DNA of 5,255 nt from CAYFQH01 sp964345215 (lineage in GTDB: Bacteria > Bacillota > Clostridia > Christensenellales > Aristaeellaceae): assembly GCA_964345215.1 (NCBI GenBank), contig CAYFQH010000089.1:1-5255 (forward strand). The letters run 5' to 3'. The notes below the pieces were generated by a model, which was not told the DNA's origin, did no database searches, and was given only the letters and a program-made list of their open reading frames with translations. A program made the translations under genes and the position numbers. This document shows positions 1-5,130 of the stretch, in pieces (positions within the stretch are counted from its first letter, which is position 1; every line of letters starts with the position of its first letter).

Positions 1-18
1 GCTGGGTCTCGATTGTAT

Positions 19-42
19 ATGAAGGCGTCTTGCCGCCTTCAT
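19..42 (-). other. Perfect 9-bp hairpin at end of small ORF
   Basis: ATGAAGGCG (19-27) and CGCCTTCAT (34-42) are perfect inverted repeats around a 6-base loop. Read on the minus strand, the hairpin covers the stop codon of the 49-aa ORF (TGA, complement of 39-41), so it sits where a transcript end would be expected. No run of T follows on either strand, so it is not a convincing intrinsic terminator. It could instead stabilise a 3' end or be a protein-binding palindrome. Confidence 0.45.
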
Positions 43-188
43 GCATCCCACGCTTCACGGTTGGGGTTTTTTGACAGGCTGAGAGCTGTGTTAAACAGTT
101 CTTTTTTTATTGCTAGGTTCCTCCGCCTGATGCTCTTTATCGGACCTGTTTTAAGCGGCACGGCTCCAATCCACTTTTTAAAATCCAT
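39..188 (-). CDS. Small basic hypothetical protein, 49 aa
   Basis: I do not recognise this ORF. It runs from ATG (188-186) to TGA (41-39). The product begins MDFKKWIGAV, has a central basic stretch (IRRRNLAIKKEL) likely to form an amphipathic helix, and ends NPNREAWDA. There is no signal peptide, membrane segment or cysteine. A strong Shine-Dalgarno, AAGGAGG at 210-204, lies upstream, but the gap to the ATG is 15 bases, which is long. A GTG at 195-193 has ideal 8-base spacing but opens another frame that stops after five codons. An in-frame stop (194-192) just before the ATG rules out an earlier start. It lies directly downstream of a foldable RNA domain (358-215), which suggests translational control if it is expressed. 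It could be a real small protein, a frameshifted remnant, or chance. The opposite-strand ORF has no ribosome binding site. Confidence 0.3.
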   Translation of the reverse strand: MDFKKWIGAVPLKTGPIKSIRRRNLAIKKELFNTALSLSKNPNREAWDA

Positions 189-202
189 GTGTCACTATTT
201 TC

Positions 203-210
203 GCCTCCTT
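203..210 (-). promoter_or_regulatory. Shine-Dalgarno facing the small ORF
   Basis: The minus strand reads AAGGAGGC at 210-203, a near-perfect complement of the 16S rRNA 3' end. It begins four bases after the 3' side of the terminal helix of the RNA domain. GGAGGC (208-203) is also complementary to GCCUCU at 359-354 of the same transcript (five Watson-Crick pairs plus one G-U), so it could be masked in one fold. It is 8 bases from GTG 195 (a 5-codon frame) and 15 bases from ATG 188 (the 49-aa frame). Confidence 0.45.
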
Positions 211-214
211 GTGT

Positions 215-358
215 CCCCCTTAGGTATTTATCCCGTACAGCGTTACATCTAAATCCAGGGTTTCTTCTTTTCTACCCAGGCTTACCCATGCCGATTTCAA
301 AGGGTACAAAAATACCCCTCTTCCGTTTTGACTTGGCCTAGGCACGCCCCTACAGAGG
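215..358 (-). ncRNA. Candidate structured leader RNA, riboswitch-like
   Basis: On the minus strand this 144-base stretch is closed by a 10-position helix: CCUCUGUAGG (358-349) with CCUAAGGGGG (224-215), nine pairs including two U-G and one mismatch. Inside are a hairpin GGGGUAU/GUACCCU around 300-318 with a UUUU loop, an inverted repeat at 274-280/255-261 (CCUGGGU with ACCCUGG, one mismatch), and a possible helix CUAGGC (341-336) with GCCUGG (281-276). Several pairs are G-U on the minus strand and would be A-C on the plus strand, so the fold favours minus-strand RNA. A Shine-Dalgarno follows within four bases. The class is unknown. The clostridial raiA RNA motif, of broadly similar size and phylum, is worth testing first, but I cannot confirm a match from memory. 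The helices were found by eye and lack covariation support. Confidence 0.38.
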
Positions 359-409
359 CTTCACCTTCTTCTCTTTTTTTGCGTTTCAGAAAAAACTTAA
401 CTTCTTTTT

Positions 410-438
410 TTTACATGAATTCTTCTTGATGTTATCAA
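410..438 (-). promoter_or_regulatory. Possible sigma-A promoter for the leader RNA
   Basis: Minus-strand TTGATA (438-433, 5/6 to the -35 consensus) is followed after exactly 17 bases by TGTAAA (415-410, 4/6 to the -10). Transcription would start near 403, about 45 bases before the structured domain at 358. The region is A/T-rich, so chance matches are likely. Confidence 0.3.
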
Positions 439-453
439 AAACTTTTTTAGAAT

Positions 454-528
454 TTAACCATACCTATTATTCGTTTTGTTGCATTTTATGTGCATGCACT
501 TTGTTCTTAACTTTTTAGCAGGATGCAT
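454..528 (-). CDS. Short basic ORF, 24 aa, strong RBS
   Basis: The ORF runs from ATG (528-526) to TAA (456-454) on the minus strand, preceded by AAGGAGG at 541-535 with an ideal 6-base gap. The peptide begins MHPAKKLRTK and contains CMHIKC, giving two cysteines and two histidines among many Lys and Arg. I recognise no family. It is not rich in threonine codons (only two), so it is not an obvious attenuation peptide for threonine. An extended -10 promoter lies about 10 bases upstream of the ribosome binding site, so promoter, RBS and ORF are all correctly ordered and spaced. The ORF is very short and could arise by chance. It may be a small peptide or a translated leader ahead of the downstream RNA domain and 49-aa ORF. 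Confidence 0.27.
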   Translation of the reverse strand: MHPAKKLRTKCMHIKCNKTNNRYG

Positions 529-555
529 TGCCTTCCTCCTTCCCGGCAAAGCTAT

Positions 556-564
556 TTTATACCA
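556..564 (-). promoter_or_regulatory. Extended -10 promoter, divergent from thrS
   Basis: The minus strand reads TGGTATAAA at 564-556: a TG dinucleotide one base upstream of TATAAA, the extended -10 arrangement, which tolerates a poor -35. The start would be near 549. It lies just upstream of the thrS -35 element (572-577), so polymerases at the two promoters would interfere. Transcription would lead straight into the AAGGAGG and 24-codon ORF. Confidence 0.38.
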
Positions 565-571
565 AAAACCG

Positions 572-600
572 TTGACAACATTGGCTATTGGGGGTATAAT
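572..600 (+). promoter_or_regulatory. thrS sigma-A promoter
   Basis: TTGACA (572-577) and TATAAT (595-600) both match the sigma-A consensus perfectly with the optimal 17-base spacer. The predicted transcription start is near 605-607, immediately before the T-box leader. A perfect promoter fits a gene controlled mainly by downstream transcription termination. Confidence 0.9.
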
Positions 601-606
601 AAGAGG

Positions 607-812
607 AATCCAAGGGATGAAAAAGACCATGCGCCACCCCTTCCCTTTCAGAGAGCAGTTTTTATGGTGAGAGAACTGCAGGTGTGAAAAAGTGGCTGTA
701 CCAGCTTTTGACCAAGGCGGCTGTTGACCGATAGATCAACATTTGAGTGGTTTTATACAAGCCGGGTGGAACCGCGGAGTTATTCCGTCCCAGCGTTAGG
801 GGCGGTTTTTTT
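607..812 (+). promoter_or_regulatory. Threonine T-box leader (tRNA-Thr sensing)
   Basis: T-box leaders bind a specific tRNA and allow readthrough only when it is uncharged. The signature GGGTGGAACCGCGG spans 764-777. Stem I has a lower helix AAAAG (621-625)/CTTTT (705-709) and an upper helix GCCAC (633-637)/GTGGC (692-696). They flank an internal loop, 697-704, that holds the specifier codon ACC (700-702) followed by the usual purine. ACC is threonine, matching thrS downstream. The distal part shows AGAGAG (650-655) and a GCAGTT/AACTGC stem (655-660/674-679) with GGTG in the loop. Stem III is TGTTGA/TCAACA (722-727/736-741). The antiterminator is GGG (764-766) with CCC (789-791) and GCGG (774-777) with CCGT (785-788), around the 7-base bulge UGGAACC. 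UGGA would pair with a UCCA acceptor end, predicting a tRNA-Thr with U at position 73. Confidence 0.95.
785..812 (+). terminator. T-box intrinsic terminator
   Basis: CCGTCCC (785-791) pairs with GGGGCGG (799-805) around a 7-base loop, followed by seven T (806-812). The 5' arm is shared with the antiterminator, so the two structures are mutually exclusive. This is the off state when tRNA-Thr is charged. Confidence 0.92.
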
Positions 813-856
813 GTACCCAAAAAGCCCCCCTGCCTATATTACTAAAGACAACTAAT

Positions 857-872
857 AGGAGTGATAGAAGTG
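857..872 (+). promoter_or_regulatory. thrS ribosome binding site; fixes start at GTG 870
   Basis: AGGAG occupies 857-861. Its last G is the first base of the upstream GTG (861-863), so that codon cannot be the start used with this site. The in-frame GTG at 870-872 lies 8 bases downstream, a normal spacing, and the protein then begins MKILLNG, in line with other ThrRS TGS domains. Confidence 0.8.
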
Positions 873-2813
873 AAAATTTTATTAAACGGGCAGCCTCATG
901 TGTTTAATGAGGGAGCAACCCCTTGGGAAATGGCCGAAGTTGTTAGCCCGGAACTTAAAAAAACGGCCTTAGCTGCCAAATGGAATAAGGATGCCATTAT
1001 TCCCCTGTGGCAAAGCATTGAGGATGATGGCCAGGTTGACCTTTTAACCTTTGAAGACGAGGCTGGCCGCCGGGTTTTCCGCCATACAGCCTCCCATGTG
1101 CTGGCCCATGCTGTTAAGAACCTCTTCCCCAATGCCAAACTGGCCATCGGCCCCGCCATTGAAGATGGCTTTTACTACGATTTTGATGTAGACGAGCCTT
1201 TTTCGCCGGAGGACTTAAAAAAGATCGAAAAAGAAATGATCCGCATCATCAAAAAAAATGAGAAGATGGAGCGCTTTGTTCTGCCTCGGGCCGAAGCCAT
1301 TGCCCTGATGCAGGAAAAAAATGAACCATACAAGGTAGAACTGATTGAAGACTTGCCGGAGGATGAAGTCATCTCCTTTTATTCTCAAGGAGACTTTGTT
1401 GACCTGTGCGCAGGCCCTCACCTGCCTTCTACTGGTAAAATTAAAGGCATTAAGCTTTTACAGGTGGCCGGTGCCTACTGGCGGGGCAGTGAGAAAAATA
1501 AGATGCTCCAGCGCATTTACGGCACTGCCTTTAACACCAAGGAAGCCTTGCAAGAGCATTTAACCAAGCTGGAAGAAGCCCGAAAACGGGACCATAACAA
1601 GCTGGGCCGGGAGCTGGAATACTTTACCACCGTAGATTATATCGGCCAGGGTCTTCCCCTGTTTTTGCCCAAAGGGGCTAAAGTATTGCAGTTATTAGAG
1701 CGCTTTGTGGAAGACGAAGAAGAAAAACGAGGCTATTTATTAACCAAAACCCCCTTTATGGCCAAACGGGATTTATACAAAATCTCCGGACACTGGGATC
1801 ATTACCGGGATGGGATGTTCATCATCGGCGACCCGGAAGACGAAGAGAAGGACGTATTAGCCCTGCGGCCTATGACCTGCCCCTTCCAATTTCAGGCCTA
1901 TTTAAACCGCACCCGTTCCTACAGGGATTTGCCCATGCGCTTAAACGAAACCAGTACCCTGTTTAGAAACGAGTCTTCCGGCGAAATGCACGGTCTCATC
2001 CGCCTGCGTCAATTTACCCTTTCCGAAGGGCACTTGGCCTGTACCCCCGAACAGGTAGAAGAGGAGTTTAGGGGCTGTGTGGATTTAGCTAAGTTTATGT
2101 TGGATACCCTGGGCTTGACTGAAGATGTTACTTACCGTTTTAGCAAGTGGGATCCGAACAACCGTGAAAAATACATTGGCGATGCCGAAAACTGGGAGAA
2201 TACTCAAAACTTTATGCGGGATATTTTAAACAACATGGAAATTTCTTTCGTTGAAGCTGAAGGGGAAGCTGCTTTCTATGGCCCTAAATTAGACATTCAA
2301 ACAAAAAATGTTTACGGCAAAGAAGATACGCTGATTACCATTCAAGTAGACTTTCAGCTGGCCGAGCGCTTTGGTATGCAGTACACCGACCGGGACGGGC
2401 AAAAGAAATATCCCATTATCATTCATCGCTCCTCAATTGGCTGCTACGAACGGACCTTGGCCATGATGATCGAAAAATATGCCGGAGCCATGCCCCTGTG
2501 GCTGAGTCCCACCCAAGTAAGCATTTTAACCATTACCGACCGTTCTAATGACTGGGCCCAAAAAATAGCCAAAGCGCTGAAAGATGCAGGCATTCGGGTG
2601 CATGTTGACGATCGGAACGAAAAAGTAGGCTACAAAATCCGCGAGGGGCAGGCCCAAAAAACCCCTTACATGATTGTTTTGGGCGATAAAGAAGTGGAAG
2701 AGAAAAAAATTACCATCCGCGACCGTAAGGGTGTGCAAACAGAATTAATTTCCCTGGAAGATTTCCTTTCCAGCCTTCTAAAAGACATTGCTACCAGAAA
2801 ATTAGATATTTAA
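870..2813 (+). CDS. thrS: Threonine--tRNA ligase (ThrRS)
   Basis: Cytoplasmic class II synthetase that attaches threonine to tRNA-Thr and clears mischarged Ser-tRNA-Thr. At 647 aa from GTG 870 it is full length. Domains in order: TGS (about 1-60), editing domain with HxxxH (H72, H76) and CxxxH (C180, H184), catalytic core (about 240-540), and anticodon-binding domain (about 545-640). The zinc ligands that select threonine are C337 (RPMTCPF), H388 (SEGH) and H519 (IIHRSS). Motif 2 is FRNE with R366, and motif 3 is GCYER with R528. The sequence RPMTCPFQFQ replaces the E. coli-type KPMNCPGH around the zinc cysteine, as in a divergent ThrRS group that I recall from Clostridia. The gene follows its T-box leader by 57 bases and is followed by a hairpin, so it is probably monocistronic. 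Family assignment is essentially certain; the start codon is inferred from the ribosome binding site. Confidence 0.98.
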   Translation: MKILLNGQPHVFNEGATPWEMAEVVSPELKKTALAAKWNKDAIIPLWQSIEDDGQVDLLTFEDEAGRRVFRHTASHVLAHAVKNLFPNAKLAIGPAIEDGFYYDFDVDEPFSPEDLKKIEKEMIRIIKKNEKMERFVLPRAEAIALMQEKNEPYKVELIEDLPEDEVISFYSQGDFVDLCAGPHLPSTGKIKGIKLLQVAGAYWRGSEKNKMLQRIYGTAFNTKEALQEHLTKLEEARKRDHNKLGRELEYFTTVDYIGQGLPLFLPKGAKVLQLLERFVEDEEEKRGYLLTKTPFMAKRDLYKISGHWDHYRDGMFIIGDPEDEEKDVLALRPMTCPFQFQAYLNRTRSYRDLPMRLNETSTLFRNESSGEMHGLIRLRQFTLSEGHLACTPEQVEEEFRGCVDLAKFMLDTLGLTEDVTYRFSKWDPNNREKYIGDAENWENTQNFMRDILNNMEISFVEAEGEAAFYGPKLDIQTKNVYGKEDTLITIQVDFQLAERFGMQYTDRDGQKKYPIIIHRSSIGCYERTLAMMIEKYAGAMPLWLSPTQVSILTITDRSNDWAQKIAKALKDAGIRVHVDDRNEKVGYKIREGQAQKTPYMIVLGDKEVEEKKITIRDRKGVQTELISLEDFLSSLLKDIATRKLDI

Positions 2814-2842
2814 GTCATTTTCTTTTATGGTTCATGCCATAC

Positions 2843-2888
2843 GGGCTGCACCTCTTAGGCAAAAGCGTAAGAGATGCAGCCCCTTCTT
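2843..2888 (+). terminator. Large hairpin after thrS, probable terminator
   Basis: The arms 2843-2860 and 2865-2882 pair as GGGCTGCA/TGCAGCCC, then CTCTTA/TAAGAG, then GC/GC, with two single mismatches and an AAAA loop (16 pairs). The downstream CCTTCTT is only moderately T-rich, so termination may be incomplete or the hairpin may protect the 3' end. It starts 30 bases after the thrS stop. The rest of the gap to 3029 shows nothing else I can support. Confidence 0.7.
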
Positions 2889-3028
2889 AGTATAAAATGC
2901 CTTAAAATAACTTATATCCGTCTAAACAGCTCTTCTCTTCTTTTTGCCACCTACCCATTTATTCTTAAGCAGACCATTTGATTTTACTTGTCCAAAGTGA
3001 CGATTTAATAAACATTGTTTGAAAGTAC

Positions 3029-3057
3029 TTGAATTTTTTTTACTTTTGCCTCATGAT
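3029..3057 (+). promoter_or_regulatory. Possible promoter of the TraX-family gene
   Basis: TTGAAT (3029-3034) and CATGAT (3052-3057) each match 4/6 of the sigma-A consensus, with a 17-base spacer that includes a T-tract. The start would be near 3064, some 20 bases before the coding region. It is a weak match in A/T-rich sequence, but a promoter is expected here because a hairpin separates the gene from thrS. Confidence 0.35.
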
Positions 3058-3084
3058 GTAATGGATAACCGATAGGAGTTAATG

Positions 3085-3843
3085 ATGAGTATATTAATCG
3101 AAAAACAACCCAAATCCCTGGTTGCCGGCAATACAAACACCGGCCTTTTAAAAATACTGGCCCTTGTTTTTATGGTTACCGACCATGTAGGTAAAGTTTT
3201 CTTTCCCCAGTATTTAGAGTTTCGCATCATTGGCCGCTTAGCCTTTCCTTTGTATTGCTGGTGCCTGGTCGTTGGGGCTGCCTATACAAAAAACATTTTT
3301 AAATATGGCTTGCGCCTTTTACTAGTAGGGCTGATCAGCCAACCCCTGTATATGAAAGCCCTACACCACTCCTTTAGCGAGCTAAACATTTTTTTCACCC
3401 TTTTGCTGGGATTGACTGGTATTTGGGGTATACAGTATAAAAAATATGGTTCTCAGTTCGTGATGCCTTTGATGGCTTTGTTCATATCGGCCTTTATTCA
3501 GGTAGATTACGGTTGGCGGGGAATTCTATTTATTCTTTTGCTTTATTTAGCTAAAGAAAACCGCCAGGGTATTGTGGCCCTGTGGCTGGCCTTTGCTTTG
3601 TTTTGGGGCACCACCAGCACCTTGGTTTCCTCCCTGTTTGGCCTGACCATTCCCTATCCTCGCCATGGTGGCCTGTATAACCTCATTACTCCGTTTTTTA
3701 AACTTCAAGGGCTCATTTGGCTGGCGTTGCCCTTGGTTTACTTTCCAAGTAAAACCCCTTTTTCAATGCCTAAATGGCTGGGTTACTCCCTGTATCCGGT
3801 ACATTTGCTCATCATTTGGCTTATTAAAACCCTGATATCATAA
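3085..3843 (+). CDS. TraX-family polytopic membrane protein
   Basis: TraX of the F plasmid is a membrane protein needed for N-terminal acetylation of F pilin. Chromosomal relatives in Firmicutes are common and mostly of unknown role; membrane acyl transfer is inference. The product is 252 aa, typical for the family, with about eight hydrophobic segments (roughly 20-33, 45-68, 73-89, 98-116, 124-140, 143-156, 161-187, 207-221, 235-250). Family-type motifs are LLKILALVFMVTDHVGK (D33, H34), FRIIGRLAFPLY (R47, R51), SQP (85-87), NIFFTLLLGL (N101), DYGWRG (D141) and YPVHLL (Y237, H240). I prefer the second of two adjacent ATG codons (3082, 3085), since AGGAG at 3074-3078 is only 3 bases from the first and 6 from the second. 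No pilin, relaxase or mating-pair genes are visible, so a conjugation role is not supported. Confidence 0.85.
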   Translation: MSILIEKQPKSLVAGNTNTGLLKILALVFMVTDHVGKVFFPQYLEFRIIGRLAFPLYCWCLVVGAAYTKNIFKYGLRLLLVGLISQPLYMKALHHSFSELNIFFTLLLGLTGIWGIQYKKYGSQFVMPLMALFISAFIQVDYGWRGILFILLLYLAKENRQGIVALWLAFALFWGTTSTLVSSLFGLTIPYPRHGGLYNLITPFFKLQGLIWLALPLVYFPSKTPFSMPKWLGYSLYPVHLLIIWLIKTLIS

Positions 3844-3856
3844 CAGTGTAAATTTT

Positions 3857-3874
3857 TAATACTTATGGTATTAT
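3857..3874 (+). promoter_or_regulatory. Extended -10 promoter with overlapping inverted repeat
   Basis: TGGTATTAT (3866-3874) is an extended -10 element (TG, one base, TATTAT, 5/6 to consensus). No good -35 is present, and the start would be near 3881. The inverted repeat TAATAC (3857-3862)/GTATTA (3868-3873) with a 5-base centre overlaps the -10. That is the position expected of a repressor operator for the downstream redox gene. The repeat is short and A/T-rich, so the operator reading is tentative. Confidence 0.42.
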
Positions 3875-3913
3875 ATATAAAGGATGAAATGTTTAAAATA
3901 TGGAGGTTTTTAT

Positions 3914-5053
3914 ATGCCCCTTTGTACTGCTTTACTGCCTGATGGAAAAAACACCGTCTCCCGCCTGGGTTTTGGCTGCATGCGCTTGCCCCTGGCCGAT
4001 CCTAACGATGCCGGAGCCATTGATCGGCCCCTTGCCATTTCTATGATTCGCCATGCCATCGATCAGGGCGTATCTTATATTGACACTGCCTACGGCTACC
4101 ATAACGGTAAAAGCGAAGGGCTGGTAGGCGAGGCTTTAAAAAACGGCTACCGTGAAAAAGTACAGCTGGCCACCAAGCTGCCCCTGTGGCTGATTGAGAC
4201 CAAAGAAGATATGGAGCGGGTTTTTAACGAGCAACTTAATCGGTTGCAGGTAGATTATGTGGATTTTTATCTTCTTCACGCAGTTGACCGGGAGCGTTTT
4301 GAAAAGGTAAAGAAACTGGGCTACCGGGAGTTTTTAGATAAAAAAATAAAAGAAGGAAAAATCCGCTTTCCTGGTTTTTCCTTTCATGATGATTTGGAGA
4401 CCTATTTAGAAGTGGTGGATGACTACTCTTGGGCCATGTCTCAAATACAGCTGAACATTTTAGACGATGATTACCAAGCCGGCATCAAGGGACTTAAGTA
4501 TGCTGCTGATAAAGGGATTAAACTGGTGATTATGGAGCCCCTTCGAGGGGGTGCCCTGGCCAAAGCGCCAAAGGAAGTGCAGGCCGCCTACGATGCCTTT
4601 GAAATAAAGCGCTCCAGTGTGGAATGGTCTTTCCGCTATTTATATAACATGCCGGAAATCATGACCATTTTAAGTGGCATGAGCACCATGGCCCAGGTAG
4701 AAGATAATCTAAATATCTTTAAAAATGCCCAGCCTAACAGTATGTCGTCAAATGAAATAGCCTTGATTGAAAAAGTTAAGCAGCTGTTTTTAGCCCGGAT
4801 TAAAACCCAATGCACTGCCTGTGCCTACTGCCAGCCCTGCCCTCAAAATGTACACATTCCCAACATTTTTAACGGTTACGACGGCCATTTGATGCTGGAC
4901 CAAGTAGATAAATTTAAAAACCAATACCAAAACCTGATAAAAGAAGAAAAAGATGCCAGCTTGTGCATTGCCTGCGGCCAGTGCGAAGCTGCCTGCCCCC
5001 AGCATCTGCCCATTATTGATTTACTGGCCGAAATACATAGTGAGTTGGCCTAA
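3914..5053 (+). CDS. Aldo/keto reductase with C-terminal 2[4Fe-4S] ferredoxin domain
   Basis: Soluble oxidoreductase of the ferredoxin-fused aldo/keto reductase group (COG1453-like); the substrate is unknown. Residues 10-270 form the AKR barrel, with RLGFGCMRLP near the N-terminus and the catalytic tetrad D57 and Y62 (in DTAYGY), K88 (TKLP) and H122 (LLH). The C-terminal domain carries two cysteine sets: C300, C303, C306, C309 (CxxCxxCxxCP) and C351, C354, C357, C361 (CxxCxxCxxxCP). The presence of both suggests electron exchange with ferredoxin-like partners as well as, or instead of, NAD(P)H, as expected in an anaerobe. The start is ATG 3914, placed 7 bases after GGAGG (3902-3906), giving 379 aa. 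The in-frame ATG at 3884 would add ten residues encoded across the ribosome binding site. It has its own likely promoter and a strong terminator, so it is probably monocistronic. Confidence 0.93.
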   Translation: MPLCTALLPDGKNTVSRLGFGCMRLPLADPNDAGAIDRPLAISMIRHAIDQGVSYIDTAYGYHNGKSEGLVGEALKNGYREKVQLATKLPLWLIETKEDMERVFNEQLNRLQVDYVDFYLLHAVDRERFEKVKKLGYREFLDKKIKEGKIRFPGFSFHDDLETYLEVVDDYSWAMSQIQLNILDDDYQAGIKGLKYAADKGIKLVIMEPLRGGALAKAPKEVQAAYDAFEIKRSSVEWSFRYLYNMPEIMTILSGMSTMAQVEDNLNIFKNAQPNSMSSNEIALIEKVKQLFLARIKTQCTACAYCQPCPQNVHIPNIFNGYDGHLMLDQVDKFKNQYQNLIKEEKDASLCIACGQCEAACPQHLPIIDLLAEIHSELA

Positions 5054-5065
5054 TACAATAGCACC

Positions 5066-5112
5066 CGTAAAAAGCAAAAACAGGAGCAATGCTCCTGTTT
5101 TTGCTTTTTACG
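5066..5112. terminator. Bidirectional intrinsic terminator, 22-bp stem
   Basis: Arms 5066-5087 and 5091-5112 are perfectly complementary over 22 bp with a 3-base loop (AAT). The GC-rich top (CAGGAGC/GCTCCTG) is flanked by A-tracts on the left and T-tracts (TTTTT, GC, TTTTT) on the right, so each strand reads as a stem followed by T residues. It lies 12 bases after the AKR stop and 18 bases beyond the aspS stop, serving both convergent genes. Confidence 0.93.
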
Positions 5113-5130
5113 TATATTTTGCTTTTTGTT

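Noticed and set aside
71..99. TTGACA at 71-76 and GGCTGAGAG at 77-85 (possible promoter or TPP-riboswitch core)
   Set aside because: No acceptable -10 lies 16-18 bases downstream, and the other conserved TPP-riboswitch segments (such as the ACCTGA core) are absent.
13..252. Plus-strand ORF of 79 codons
   Set aside because: It has no Shine-Dalgarno before the ATG and no recognisable family features, and it overlaps a minus-strand region with better signals. Its hydrophobic stretch follows from T-rich sequence.
426..438. TTGAT-GTT-ATCAA palindrome resembling an FNR/CRP site
   Set aside because: The centre is 3 bases rather than the 4 of the FNR consensus, and the sequence overlaps a possible minus-strand -35. 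A match is likely by chance in A/T-rich DNA.
476..670. Plus-strand ORF of 64 codons
   Set aside because: It runs through the thrS promoter and into T-box stem I, and has no ribosome binding site.
896..2738. Several ORFs inside thrS on both strands
   Set aside because: They are shadow frames of a strongly supported gene, with no ribosome binding sites or family resemblance.
3082..3843. Integrative or conjugative element, suggested by the TraX homology
   Set aside because: No relaxase, coupling protein, integrase, attachment repeats or insertion sequences are visible, and the flanking genes are housekeeping synthetases.
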